Source of the DNA: Vitrella brassicaformis
Taxonomy: Eukaryota; Sar; Vitrellaceae
Length of the DNA: 64,000 bases
Direction of reading: 5' to 3'
Assembly: GCA_001179505.1 (NCBI GenBank)
Contig: CDMY01000553.1
Span: forward strand, 41,235-105,234
The number at the start of each line of letters is the position of its first letter. Position 1 is the first letter of the stretch. The notes under the pieces are model-generated. The model searched no databases. It worked only from the letters and a program-made list of their open reading frames with translations, and was not told where the DNA came from. Positions 9,901-20,636 of the stretch are shown here, piece after piece. Both the position numbers and the translations under genes were made by a program.

Positions 9901-12900
9901 CATGCAGCTCAGCAGGAAGAGAAGGATGGGTGGTCGGGCGACGAGGAGGTGTGCCTGGGCGGCGTCGACGAGGGCCCTGCTGCACGGAGGCGGCGTGAGG
10001 AGGCGGCCAAGAGAGAGGAGCAACCGCAGAAACCGAAACGCAAAGAAGACAAGGTGACGTGACCAAAGGGCCGGGTTGGCTTCGTGAATGGAATGTGTGT
10101 GCATCCCATCCATCGATGCATCTGTGGGTGTGTGCCTTGCGTTGCAGGTGTGGTACAACAGTCGGAGCGTGGAGGACGTGTTGTTAGAGGTCAAGACCGA
10201 CTGGGAGCGTGTGGGCATCGCCAAGCTGAGTGCGGCGGTCGACTGGACAGAGGACAAGCTCCGCAACAGCGACGACGGCATCAAGTTTGTCATCTTCGCA
10301 CACCACCTACACATACTCGACAAACTGAGTGTGAGCCAACACACACGGGCCGACGGAGGGAGGGATAGCCAAGTAAGTGCATGTGTGATGCTGTTTGTCG
10401 GTCGACAGTGTTTGCTGCGGAGGGTGTTGGATCGCCTCAAGAGCGAAGAGGGGCCGGTGCAGATGATACGCATTCAGGCGAGAGAGATACATACCTACCT
10501 AAAGCCATTAAAGCCATGCCATGCACTGTCTAACACACTTCTTCACTTCACTCACCGTGTCTGACTGTGGTGTGGTGTGTGCAGGGTTCCACTTTGTCAG
10601 AGGATCGGTTCAAGCTCCTCGACGACTTCAAGCGCAGACCCAACGTGAGGCTGGCACTCATCTCAATCGGAGCCGGCAACGAAGGGGTCAGTGAGTGACC
10701 ACACCGCACCGCACCGCACCACACATATATATTACAATCCAACCATGCCCTGCCCTCTCTCCCTCTCTCCCTCTCTGTGTGTGTCAATCAGATTGACCTG
10801 TCGGCTGCCTCAGTGGGCATCTTTGTGGAGCTGCCCGATGACTCCCACGTGCTGGGCCAGGCAGAGGGCCGGCTGCACCGCCGTGGTCAGAAGCGCAACG
10901 TCAACATCTACTACCTCATGGCTGGCGAGGTCGATCCCACGGTCGAGTCGCTGGACACCAAGGCGGGGCTGAGCAAAAAGGCCAGCAAGCGGGGCACCGG
11001 CAAGCGGCGTAGGGGCGATGCGAGTAGGGATGATGAGGGGGACCGGCTGTCACTGGAGGTCGACCGCTTGTCATTCAGATTTCAGAATATGGACATAGTG
11101 TAAGCCAGGCATCAACACACACACACACACACACACACACAGAGATGGTTCAAAAAGGAATGGATTGTGTGTGGGGCTGTGCCCTTCAGCCGTTGGCAAA
11201 CGTTTGGGCAGAGCATCGACGACGTGTCAGCCGCGGTGGACGGCCCCGAACGGCACTTCGACGGGCTGAAGGCGCAAGCGCCCGACCAGCCCGACCAGCC
11301 TGACGTGCCAGAGCAAGAGCAGCAAACCGAGGACACCAACGCCGCACCCAAGGAGGAGGAGGAGGAGGAGGAGGAGAAGGCATCAGCAGCAGCGGCGGCC
11401 CAACCAGCACCAGCCCCAGCTGCAGCAGCCTCTTCTGATGTGGCCAAGGACAGCAAGGGTGATGATGACGAGACTGAGGAAGACGTGCGCAAGCACTATT
11501 TCGAGATCTCCCCACACACAGGTCGGGTCGGTCAGGCAGACGGCTCAGCCAGCCAACACATGGCCGGCCACCTGCTAACACAGTGCTGCTGTGTGGTCCC
11601 TCCCTGCAGGTCGTGTCCACGTGTTTGGTTCGCCCGACGAGTCTGACGCCATCGGCCTCAACTTCACCCGGGCTGAGCTGCAGCCGGATCGGGCTAACAT
11701 GGGTCAGTCAGTCAGATATTTGCGGCAGATGGATGCTACCATGATTACGCTCCATCAGCTGCGTGTGATGTGATGTGTGTGCAGAGTGCACCAAGGCGGT
11801 GCAGCGTGAGGCAATCCAGTTCGTCAAGGAATACGAGGAGCTTCGGCCGGGCGAGCGACGACTCCTCAAGTGAGTGAGGCACTCACTAGCTAGCCACACA
11901 CGAGACGAGACGCGCCAATGGTCGAGCCCTTTGTTTGCCTGGATGGATGGCACAGGTACGTCCCTGCGTGTCTTCCCCTGCGTGAGTTTGTGGATGATCT
12001 CAAGGAGGAGGGCGCGTCGTCGCAGGCACGGTCGCCAACGAGCGGCAGCACCAACCGATTCAAATCCAGGTAGATACCTATGTGTGGATGGTATGCACTT
12101 AGCTAATAACGAGTGAGTAACCACACACATACACGCTTACAACGCAGGATGGAGCTGGACAAGGAGATGCCCGAGGGAGCCCACCGCGTGCTGTCGGAGG
12201 TGTACCTGCCCAACAGGAAGCGCACCGTCCACTACATCCAGGGCCGATTCCCCGACGGCACCTACCTCTGCGTGTCCTGCCACGGGCCGCTACCCTCTCA
12301 ACGCAACAAGCCCCCCCAGCCCCCCCAGCCCCCCCAGGCAGCCCCCGCTGCGGCAGCAGCTGCTGCTGCTGCAGATGACGGTGGCCCTGCGCCGATGGAT
12401 GTTGACGAGGAGGCATCGCAGCCTCCCGAGCAGAGGCATCGTGATGAGGGCTGGGAGGAGGTCCGTCAGTGCAGTGAGGCGGACCTCTTCTGTTGCGGGG
12501 AGTGCCGCGCTTCTTACTTCATCAAGAGGAGCCACTTCAGCCTCAGGAAACAGGTAAGTACGGATGAACAGACAGACAGACACCGCGAGTGACTGTCTGT
12601 CTGTCTGTCTGGGTGACTTGACTTTGTTTAAATGTCAGTTGTTTGAGCTTGAGAAGGGCGTTTGCAACCACTGCATGCTCGACTGCCACTCCTTGGTGGT
12701 CGACCTCAGGACAATGGTGAGTAAGTGAGCACACACATACACCCAGAACCCCATCCTTCCTACCTCTGGTCGGTGCCGTGCTGTGTGCGTTTGCGTGTCA
12801 GTCTGGCACCGACCTGAAGCGCCGCGAGGACTTCGTCATTCAGCAGGCACCCGAGGTGAGTGAGTACGACACACAGCACGACTGGCGTGACATAACATCA

Positions 12901-14090
12901 ATCTTGTGTGTCTGTGTGTTGTGTGGTTTATGTCCATAATCAGTGGAAGGGCACGGCTGCGTTGATGGCGCTGATCCAGAATCCGATGGACGGCCGGTGC
13001 TGGGAGGCCGACCACATCGTGCCCGTCAGCCGCGGAGGCGGCGAGTGCTCCATCGACAACCTGCAAACACTATGCAAGTCAGCGTCGGAGGGAGCTTCAC
13101 ACATAGACAGACACACTGACAGACCGTCCGTCCGTCCGTCCGTCCATTGCAATTCTCACACTTGTTTTTCTTTTGTTCAGGGTGTGTCACCAGCGCAAGA
13201 CATGTCGTGAGGCGAAGGAGGCGGCCGCCGCACGCCGCCGCCCCAAGAACCAGCCACCCATCACCATCTGGGCACAACAACACGGCCACAACGCCGATCC
13301 ACCCCTCCCACCCAAGCAGCGTCGAAGGCGGCCCCAGGGCAGGTCAGACGACCAGCAGCACCAGGCGGCGAAGGGCAAGGCCAAAGGCAAGAAGCGCGCC
13401 AGGACCAGTGCAGCCAAGAAGGCCGTGCAGGTTGATAGCGACTTGGAGTCGGATGAGGACGATGGTCAGGCCCCGCGGCCAGCGGTCATGATTGATCTCG
13501 CGGAGGACTCCCTGGGGTCGTCGGCGTCGGCCAGGCCCCCACCCCAGAGGAGGACGGTGGGTGTGAAGAAGGAGCAGAAGGAGGACATGGTCATCGACCT
13601 GCTCTCACATGGGCCGGCCTCTGCTGCACCGCCCACCAGGCAGAGGAAGAGAGCGACCAAGCGGCAGAAGCAGCAAGGTGGCGATGGGACAGAGGGAGGG
13701 GGCGACGGCGAGAGCTTCCTCTGCGTGCGGTGCGGCGAGAGCTTCTCCACCCAGCACCAGCTCCTGGAGCACACGATCGACCGGCTCCTCGGCGCAGATC
13801 ACCGTATGCTCAGCGAGCTGGAGGGAGGGGTGAGGGCCCGACCAACACCAACACCAACAGCAATGGCCGAGCAGCAGCCGTCGACATCTGTCCGGTCTGG
13901 GCAGGTGGTGTGCCCTGTGGCTGGCTGTGGTGTCCGTGGGTCTGTGGAGAGTCTGGTGCGTCATGCCCTGCCGTCCCACTATCGTGGTCCGCTCGAGTAT
14001 GAGCACCAGCGGTGGCTGGGCAGGGTGGCATTGGCCTTCATTGAGGGGAGGAACAATGAGGCCGTCAGAGAGTTTGTGGGAGGGGGGTAG
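6931..14090 (+). CDS. ZRANB3: ZRANB3-like SNF2 annealing helicase with HNH nuclease
   Basis: A 7 kb, many-exon gene. Helicase part: GDEMGLGKTLQ (Walker A, joined across the intron 8405-8503), APASMRHVWADEL (Ia), VVVTSYDM, MDESHRVRI (DExH box), CLSGTPSVTKPYSIYA (III), MIRRLKCDVL, FVIFAHHLHILDKL (IV), SIGAGNEGIDLSAAS (V), QAEGRLHRRGQKRNVNIYYL (VI). After an acidic linker come a C-x2-C...C-x2-C finger (YLCVSCHG, FCCGECRASYF), FELEKGVCNHC, and the HNH motif ADHIVPVSRGGGECSIDNLQ / LCKVCHQRKTC. This order is that of ZRANB3, which remodels stalled replication forks with PCNA and cuts branched DNA. Extras are a 420-residue N-terminal exon (6931-8187) with a Cys cluster (CPVCFGPC...CARPTC) and a C-terminal tail with two C2H2-like fingers (about 13715-13980). 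The upstream in-frame TTG at 6910 is not a start; ATG 6931 is. Confidence 0.92.
8405..8503 (+). other. Intron splitting the helicase Walker A codon
   Basis: Donor at 8405, acceptor CAG ending at 8503; the Gly codon of GLGKT is split 1+2. The intron starts with a (GACA)n tract (8411-8444), while the next intron (8566-8651) carries (TGTC)n at 8595-8616. The two tracts are complementary across the 62-base exon that encodes the catalytic lysine. Confidence 0.8.
9130..9146. repeat. Palindrome at a splice donor (GTACTCAC-T-GTGAGTAC)
   Basis: An eight-base inverted repeat around one central base begins exactly at the donor of the intron 9130-9207 in the helicase gene. Both halves contain a usable donor (GTACTC and GTGAGT). 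Confidence 0.75.
12554..12638 (+). other. 85-base self-complementary intron in the ZRANB3-like gene
   Basis: Between CAG|GTAAGT and GTCAG|TTG, ACAGACAGACAGACA (12568-12582) pairs perfectly with TGTCTGTCTGTCTGT (12594-12608) over an 11-base loop. The fold would bring donor and acceptor close together. Confidence 0.85.
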
Positions 14091-14381
14091 GCAGCCAGGC
14101 GGGCGGCCAGGGAGGGGGGCGTGCGCGCCATCCTGGTAGGAGACTCTTTTCTGTGTATTTGTGTATTGTCAATAGGAATTCATCATCCCCTTAATGGCAC
14201 ATCGGCCATTCATACGCGTGCGACACCAATGTCCTTGAATTTGCTGCCTCTGCCCCTATGCTGCCTTCGCCAGCGGCACTCAGGCTTGACCGTGGTCACG
14301 GTGGGCCCCAGTGCCACCGAGGAAGTCAAGCAAGATGCAGCGGCAACCGAGTCCGTCGTAGGCGCACATCAACACCATACA

Positions 14382-14411
14382 CGCCACCCCACATCAGAAT
14401 GTGGGGTGGCG
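14382..14411. terminator. Perfect 13-bp hairpin in the 3' intergenic region
   Basis: CGCCACCCCACAT (14382-14394) is exactly complementary to ATGTGGGGTGGCG (14399-14411) with a 4-base loop CAGA. It sits about 290 bases after the helicase stop. A role in 3'-end formation is a guess; the fold itself is plain in the sequence. Confidence 0.5.
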
Positions 14412-14465
14412 ATCGTTCACAGATATCTGCGATCGTTCACAGATATCTGCGATCGTTCACAGATA
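14411..14465. repeat. Tandem repeat, 20-base unit, 2.75 copies
   Basis: The unit GATCGTTCACAGATATCTGC occurs twice exactly and a third time partly (14451-14465). It contains the palindromes CGATCG (at unit junctions) and AGATATCT. It abuts the hairpin above and is unlike the tetranucleotide microsatellites elsewhere. Confidence 0.95.
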
Positions 14466-14656
14466 CATACGTCAACTCAAAACAGGCAGCAGACCACTCA
14501 CTACTGCACTGCAAAGGTGCCAACCCTCGCATCGGACCACTGTGACAAACACACCGCTTCACTCTGACAGCCCCGTGCTCGATCAATCAGCCACATACAT
14601 ACAGACAGCAAGTCTGACAGCGGGCAACTCCAGCACTTGTAAGCTCCACAGCTGGC

Positions 14657-15007
14657 TCAGAATCGGTAGTAGGGGTCGAGCTTCTGAAAGGGCAGTCTTG
14701 CCGCCACCGGGTCATACTCCTGCACATAGTCCACCATGGCTGCATTCTTGAGCGCCGCGTCCAGCTCCGCCTCGTGGCACCGCTGCTTGTCCTGGTACCT
14801 CTTGCGGCTGGCCAGGGCAATGGCCTCTGAGTCGAACCATGCCGTCTTGACGAACAGGTAGCTGAGCTGCAGGGGGTAGATGGCGAGGCCCAGCCCCGCG
14901 CCGAAGAGGATGGAATGAGCGACGGAGGGGCCTCGGAAGATGTTGTTGAAGATGGCCACGGCGCCGCTCTGCAGCCGACTGGCGAAGGTTGGGGGAGGCG
15001 TCGCCAT
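14657..15007 (-). CDS. Small membrane-anchored protein of unknown function
   Basis: A single-exon frame of 116 residues starting MATPPPTFASRL at ATG 15007. It has a hydrophobic, Gly-rich stretch (VAHSILFGAGLGLAIYPLQL) followed by a charged helix (ALASRKRYQDKQRCHEAELD) and ends DPVAARLPFQKLDPYYRF. The size and pattern (one membrane segment, charged C-terminal helix, aromatic end) are like small accessory subunits of mitochondrial membrane complexes, but I do not recognise the family and that is only a suggestion. It is divergent from GOSR1, 144 bases apart. The upstream in-frame start at 15025 is not ATG. Confidence 0.65.
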   Translation of the reverse strand: MATPPPTFASRLQSGAVAIFNNIFRGPSVAHSILFGAGLGLAIYPLQLSYLFVKTAWFDSEAIALASRKRYQDKQRCHEAELDAALKNAAMVDYVQEYDPVAARLPFQKLDPYYRF

Positions 15008-15151
15008 ACTTGGGCAGCGCAGCACAAACAGAGGCAGATCTGCAGCGGATGTGGATCTCCAACACGATCAGGGTTTCTGAGGTTTAGGGTATGGCTGGCG
15101 TCTGGCACGAGTGAGGGCTTCCTCCCAACCCGAGGCTGAACCCGACTGAAG
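15008..15151. promoter_or_regulatory. Bidirectional promoter region with telobox-like motif
   Basis: These 144 bases separate the start codons of the small membrane protein and GOSR1. They include GGGTTTCTGAGGTTTAGGGT (15071-15090), containing TTTAGGG. The same sequence acts as a promoter 'telobox' in plants and is a plant-type telomere unit; its activity here is inferred. Confidence 0.4.
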
Positions 15152-16891
15152 ATGGACACAGGAGGGCTTGACAGCTGGAACTTGCTCAAGCAGAGGCTGC
15201 GGCACCTACAAACTGAGCTCGAGGCCAAGCTCCAGGAGCTATCGCAGCTCAACACCTCTGTGGCGCAGCACAGACAGCAGCAACAGCAGCAGCAGGCGGC
15301 CTCATCAAGCAGGTAACTAAGTAGATACAAGGGGGGCACACACGGCAGGAAATGACGACGACAAACAAACAGCTCTTGTGTGATGTGGCTTGGCTGTTCA
15401 GTGGCGCGTCGAGCAGCGGCAGCCGTGCAGCTATTCTGGAGAGCCAGATCCACATCGTTGCCGACATCAAAGAGGACATCGAGAGGGGGCTCAAAGAGGT
15501 CGCACCGCACCCAGGGAGCTCCCTGGTTCCATACATACGTTTCATGCCCCATCTGTCTGTCTGTCTGTCTGTCTGAACGTGAATGTGGGCGTTCAGGCGA
15601 CCGATTTGGTGTCGAAGCTCCCCCGTCATGCGCAGAATCCGCAGCAGACGGCGCAGATGGAGCGGTTCCGCGACATATTCCAAGACCTCTCACGAAGCTA
15701 CAGAAAGACAGCCGTACGCACTGCACACAAAGCTTTGTGGACACTGATGGATGGGCCAAAGAGGTTGGGTGGGTTGGAGTGTTTGTGTGCCTTTCTGTCT
15801 GTATGTATCATGCATTGTGTCTTTCAGGGCAGCCTCGAGTACCAGTACCAGCACATCAACCTGATGGGCAACGCTAGGTAGGTAGTAGAACCCAACACAC
15901 TGCTGGGGCGCCCAAGAAGAGACGAGACGACACAACACAACACGCATCGCGTCCATCCATCCATCCCGTGCTTCAGAAACCGCCGTCAGGACTCGTCGGA
16001 CGCGTCCGCCAATCTGATCCGCGAGAGGACGGCGCTCGACACCTCCCTCACCATGCTGGATGACATTCTCGGGTAAACCAAATGCACACACACCAGACAA
16101 CACACACACACACAGGCAGGCAGGCAGGCTGGCTGGGAGGAGCGGTTGCAACCTTAGAGTAAGGCTTGACCCCGTCGTCGTGAGTGACCGATACCCTTTG
16201 CTCATAGACTTCCATCGCAAGCCGACACACACACATCCACACACATGGCATGTGCTGCTTGCTTCTCCGAGTCGGCGGGGCCCTCGCTCATGCCTCCCCT
16301 ACTATCGATGCGAGTGGACACTCACACACGCACTCACTCTTGTCTGATGCCGTGTCGTGTCTTGTGTGATGTGATGCAGGCAGGGCACGTCCACTCGTGA
16401 TATGCTGGCGTCGCAGCGGGCACGGTTCAAAAACATCGGCGAAGGCGTCGGGAGACTAGGTGGGCGGGTGGGCGGGCAGGAGCAAACAAGACACCCACAG
16501 ATGGTCAGCGTGACATCTGTATGGTTGGTTGGCTGTCTCGTCGTGCAGGCCAGTACTTCCCAGACGTCGACCGCCTCCTCCATCGCATAGGTAACTCTCA
16601 CACCAGAATGACAACACCACACCCACCTTCCCTCCTCCCACCCGTCCTTGCGTGTTGCCATGTCTGTCTCTCTGTCTGTCAGGTGTCCGGCACATCCGTG
16701 AGCGTCTGATCCTGGGCCTGACGATCGGCCTGTGCCTGTGCTTCATCATCTGGTGGATGCTGCCCGCCACCGAGGCTCCCTACGGGCAGACCATGGACTC
16801 ATTCGACGCCGCCGGGGAGAAGTTCGCGGCCGCTGATGCTGATGCTGCCGCTGGGGGTGCCGATGCAGCACAACAGGCGGGGGGCGGGTAG
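15152..16891 (+). CDS. GOSR1: Golgi Qb-SNARE GS28/Gos1 homologue
   Basis: About eight exons join to a protein of roughly 260 residues. It starts MDTGGLDSWNLLKQRLRH, a heptad-rich N-terminal helix (as in GS28), then a Gln/Ser-rich linker. The SNARE motif runs from ANLIRERTALDTSLTMLDDI through GQGTSTRDMLASQRARFKNI to YFPDVDRLLHRIGVRHIRER, followed by the membrane anchor LILGLTIGLCLCFIIWWML. This order matches GOSR1, which pairs with syntaxin-5, Ykt6 and GS15 for intra-Golgi and ER-Golgi fusion. Family members usually stop just after the anchor; here about 40 extra residues rich in Ala, Asp and Gly follow, which would lie in the lumen. A 16-base palindrome sits in the second intron. Confidence 0.9.
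15511..15526. repeat. 16-base perfect palindrome
   Basis: CCAGGGAGCTCCCTGG lies about 20 bases inside the GOSR1 intron that follows the codons for DIERGLKE. It could fold at the donor. Confidence 0.85.
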
Positions 16892-17773
16892 AGCTCCACG
16901 TCGCTGAATTGATGGATGACAGATGTTTGGTTGCGAGTCGTGATCTTCCTTGCATTGCGGTTTTCGGAGACGCTAGGGGAATCCCATGATGCTCCACGGC
17001 ACGTCTTGAGTGACGTGTTGACAGAGTTTTTTGGGCGGCCTCTTGCGGCTCCGGAACTGGGTGCAAGGACGGACACATGTACACGAACGTGTGTGTGTAG
17101 ATGATAGAGGATGATCGATGTGACTTGATTACTGACGGACTCTTTGCGTGCGCTTGATGCGAGGTATGCGATTAAGTCTCTTCCGACGAAAGATGAAGTG
17201 TTGTCGCATCACACGACACATGCAGTGCAGCTACGGGTGGCCACTCGGATCGCCCTGCAGCTAGCCCATCGAGGGCGCCGTTCTGATCGATAGCAGTGGC
17301 AACCAGTGGCAGGCGTTTCTTGCCAGTTCCGTCGACCAGAATGACGCCCTTTGATGGGCGCCGCAGGGCAGGCAGATTCAGCAGCAAACACAACACAATA
17401 AGCCCCATACCGATGGCGTCTGTAGTGACTCTGAGCTGGTCTGCAGCTCTCATCACTTCGTTGACAAGCCACGCACGAAATCACACATCACTCTACCTGC
17501 CACTCACCGACCAGAATCCATCCATCCATCCCACCCCTCATGGCCATGCGTGAGGACTACCCCCGCCCGCAGCCCATCCGTCCGTCTGTCTCATCTCCTC
17601 TGTGTACCTCTACAGAGCACCGCCGTGTCTATCGTACATTCGCACTCGTTCTCACCCGCCCGCATCCGTGGAAAAATCTCTCGGGCATTTCCCTCTCTCT
17701 CCTCCCTCCCTCCCTCTCGGCCTCTCTCTGCCCCTTGACCAATGAATGCACCCTTCCTTCCCCGTCTGTCAAA
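16892..17773. other. Intergenic stretch with one weak minus-strand ORF
   Basis: Between GOSR1 and the translocator (convergent genes) the only candidate is a 94-residue minus-strand frame (17172-17456) with one hydrophobic stretch (IGMGLIVLCLLLNLPAL). It has no recognised domain. It may be a small membrane protein or chance. CTCC-rich low complexity fills 17690-17740. Confidence 0.3.
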
Positions 17774-20390
17774 TCATCCAAACTTCTGTTTGGCGAGTGA
17801 GTACAGGAGTGTGCCGAGGATGGCCACACCCGAGCCGATGGCCCCCAGTGGCGTGATGGGGTTGCGGAAGACCACGATGGACGCCAGGATGATGACGACA
17901 CGCTTCATCGTGTTGCCAACGGCGTGAGTCACCGGGTTGACGCGACTCAGCGCCAGGAAAGCAACCTCGTTGTAGAGGTAATAGCTAAGAACAGACAGCG
18001 GCAAACAATGCAATCATACACATGGCATGTGTGAGGTGCTGCAAACTGCTGCGGTTAGCGCTCACAAGATGCCGCTGAGGACCACCAGTTTGGCGAGGGC
18101 CAAGTCGGTGACGCCATTCGCCACGGCCGCCTGCCAATTGGGCACGAGCGTCTTGTACTCGAAGAACTACATGAACAGACAGACAGACAGAGTGACCAAC
18201 GATGCGGTGAGAGACGGCCGTGACTGATAGGTCTCGTATCTCTGTTCGCTCACTGCCGAGAGTGGCAGCAGAGCGATGCAGCTGATGATGGTCAGCAGCG
18301 AATACTGGTTGGCTGCCGTGAGGTTCTCACCTGAAGGCGCCAAGAGAAAGCCAAGATGCATCCGTCCAGTGTTGAGGCATGCATTGTGTCTGGCGGGTGG
18401 CTCGTGCAGGCAGGCCTTTGCTGCGTCCGTACGTACCGACTGCTTTGGGGTCGCTCATGGTCTTCTTGCCGAAGATGCCCCGCAGACTCGACGATATATT
18501 TGACAGCATGGCGAAACCTGCACACGCGGCACGGCAGACAGGCAGGCAGGCAGGCAGGAGTGGCGCTGAGCGTCCGGTGTTCTCTCTCCCTCTCTTCCTC
18601 TTCCTCTCCCTCTCTCTGCCCGCCTACCGAATGAAGTCCAGGTGAATGAGAGTTCCTTTGCCGACGCCAGGCCGACACCAGCCACCACAGGAATCAGCGC
18701 ACTGTACGTTATGGGGCTGCACACACCACACACCACACACCACACACACAGACACACAGACAGAGAGAGAGAGACAACAACCCAAACAAATGGATAGATA
18801 AGCGGGAAGGCGGCGTGTGAATGTACTGGAGTATCCCTGTTGCCCTGCCCTGCTGCGCTGCGTACCTACCTGAGGTATTGTCCGAGGACCGCTGCTGAGA
18901 GCCCGGCAGTGAAGACCGGCTCGGCGGCCTTGACGATGTGGGCAAACGACACCGCACCAGCGCCCTACACACACAATACGAACAAAGAAAGACGAGAAGA
19001 GTGAAAGATGCACTCGCAGCTTCTCTCTTTCTTCTTGCCTTCTCTCCTCCGTACCAGTGCGACGACGGCGCCGACGTGGGTGCCGGTGTGGAAAAGCCCC
19101 TGTGGGATGAGCGTCTTGAGTGCGCCCTCCTTGAGCTTCGGCGCCTTCCTGATGCCCGTCAGCCACAGCGGCAGGAACAGCGGAATGCCGATGAACTGAC
19201 GACACAGACATACACACATACATAAAGGTACACAAAGGCGCACAGCACATGGTGTGGCTGGGCTGGCTATCATCGGTCTCTGTCGGCTAAGCTAACCATT
19301 TGTGCCCATGCGACGGACCAGGGGTTGGGCAGGACGTTGAGCGCCTGCTTGTTGTAGATGTTGTACAGAATGTTGAACGCATACCTAACACAAGTCAGTC
19401 AGCAAACAAACAAACAAACAAACAAGCAAACAATCCGTCGTCGACGCACAAATCAAATCAGCCTCCCGGCGTCAGCAGTCAGTGCTCACCATAGCGCGAA
19501 GTATGTGCCCGTCTTGAGCGTCTCCCCGAGGTCGCTCTTCTTGCCAGGTGCCGTCGAAACTGACACACAGCACAGCACAGCACAGCACAGCACAGCACAC
19601 ACACCAGCCAGGCCAACGATCGCCACTCATCAGGGCCAGCGTGTGCATGCCTATGCCTTTCACACTAACTAACATGTTTTGGGTATGTCGACTTTATCAA
19701 TGGTGGTGGCGCTGTCGCCCGTCTCAGTGGACATCAGCAGAGGGCGCATCCTGCAGCACACCAGACAGACACACGACAGACTTCCACACAGACAGACTAC
19801 CAGAAAGACAATCGGTCCTGTCCTGTCCTGTGAGCTCCCTCCCTCCCTCACGCGTCAGCATGTTTCCTCAGTGGGCTCATCTGCGTCCTTCTCAGCACCT
19901 TGGCAGTGGCGCCATACTGCCCGCCGCCGCCCACAAAGCCCTCAGCCGACCTCAGCAGCTGCTCGAGCCCCTCATTTGCACCGTCATTGGCACCATCCAT
20001 GACCTGTGCCTCCAGTCTCTCCCCGGCCTCTTCAATGGCAGGCAGCACTCTTGTCGCGAACACCTCGCCCATCCGCTGATACGCACCCATGATGGTCGGA
20101 TCTGCCTCCAGCACATCGACGAAGGCCTCCGCTGCCTCCTTTTCACTGCTTCTTGCATTGAGGGCGGTGTGGAAGGCATCAGACACTGCTGCGTTGCTGT
20201 CGAGGGCGGTGGTGAAGGCTGCGACGGCCTCTGTCACATCAGGGTTGGTGAATGGGGCGAGGAAGGGGCTGCCTTCGTCAAGGGCGATGTCCTGCAGCGC
20301 TGCATCGGGATCTACGGATGGCGGGCGGTGGCTGCAGACAAGGGGCAGCGTATGCGTCAAAACAAAGATCCAACAAATGCCTCGACTCAT
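17774..20390 (-). CDS. Plastid-type triose-phosphate/phosphate translocator family protein
   Basis: Multi-exon gene. The start (ATG 20390) gives MSRGICWIFVLTHTLPLVCS, a signal-peptide-like leader. About 170 acidic, Ala-rich helical residues follow, then the nucleotide-sugar/triose-phosphate transporter fold: FALWYAFNILYNIYNKQALN, NPWSVAWAQM, IPLFLPLWL, AGAVSFAHIVKAAEPVFTA, ITYSALIPVVAGVGLASAKE, FTWTSFGFAMLSNISSSLRG, YYLYNEVAFLALSRVNPVTH, AVGNTMKRVVIILASIVVF and a final ILGTLLYSLAKQ. VNPVTHAVGN-x3-R is the signature of TPT/PPT carriers, which exchange phosphorylated C3 compounds for phosphate across plastid membranes. The leader is consistent with a complex plastid; the substrate cannot be decided by eye. 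The long acidic spacer before the first membrane helix is unusual. The introns carry (CACAG)n and (CAAA)n tracts. Confidence 0.88.
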
Positions 20391-20464
20391 CGTTCACCAC
20401 CACAGAATGTTGGGGTCTGATTAGCAGGGTTTGTGCACGCTCAGCTTGCAGACTTGCAAGGTTT

Positions 20465-20479
20465 CTCATTCCGTGAAAC
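20465..20479 (+). promoter_or_regulatory. CTCATTCCGTGAAAC element upstream of duplicated gene (left copy)
   Basis: The plus strand reads CTCATTCCGTGAAAC, about 160 bases before the start codon chosen. The same sequence in the same orientation to the gene is found upstream of RPL5 and of the right copy. Confidence 0.5.
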
Positions 20480-20636
20480 TGCCCGTTCTGAAGGTCTCTT
20501 CTCTTTGGGCTGATTGTGGCTCGTGTGCAGCACCAGAGAAGACTGTTCAGAACCACAGACGACAGTCGTATACAGACCGCTTTCATCGGCGGCAGCGGGT
20601 GAGAGGGAATGCATTGCAGGCAGCGAATGCATCACC

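Larger units (their letters stand above)
14091..14656. other. Intergenic region with hairpin and 20-base tandem repeat
   Basis: This lies between two convergent genes (helicase end 14090, small membrane protein end 14657). It holds no gene I can support. Its notable contents are the hairpin at 14382-14411 and the tandem repeat at 14411-14465, listed separately. Confidence 0.6.

Noticed and set aside
14411-14465. Possible CRISPR array
   Set aside because: The 20-base units are contiguous without spacers and the genome is eukaryotic; it is a plain tandem repeat.
19563-19597. (CACAG)n tract, with similar tracts at about 21436 and 36314
   Set aside because: Considered as a shared functional element, but it is an intronic microsatellite, and the last two are simply the two copies of one duplicated intron.
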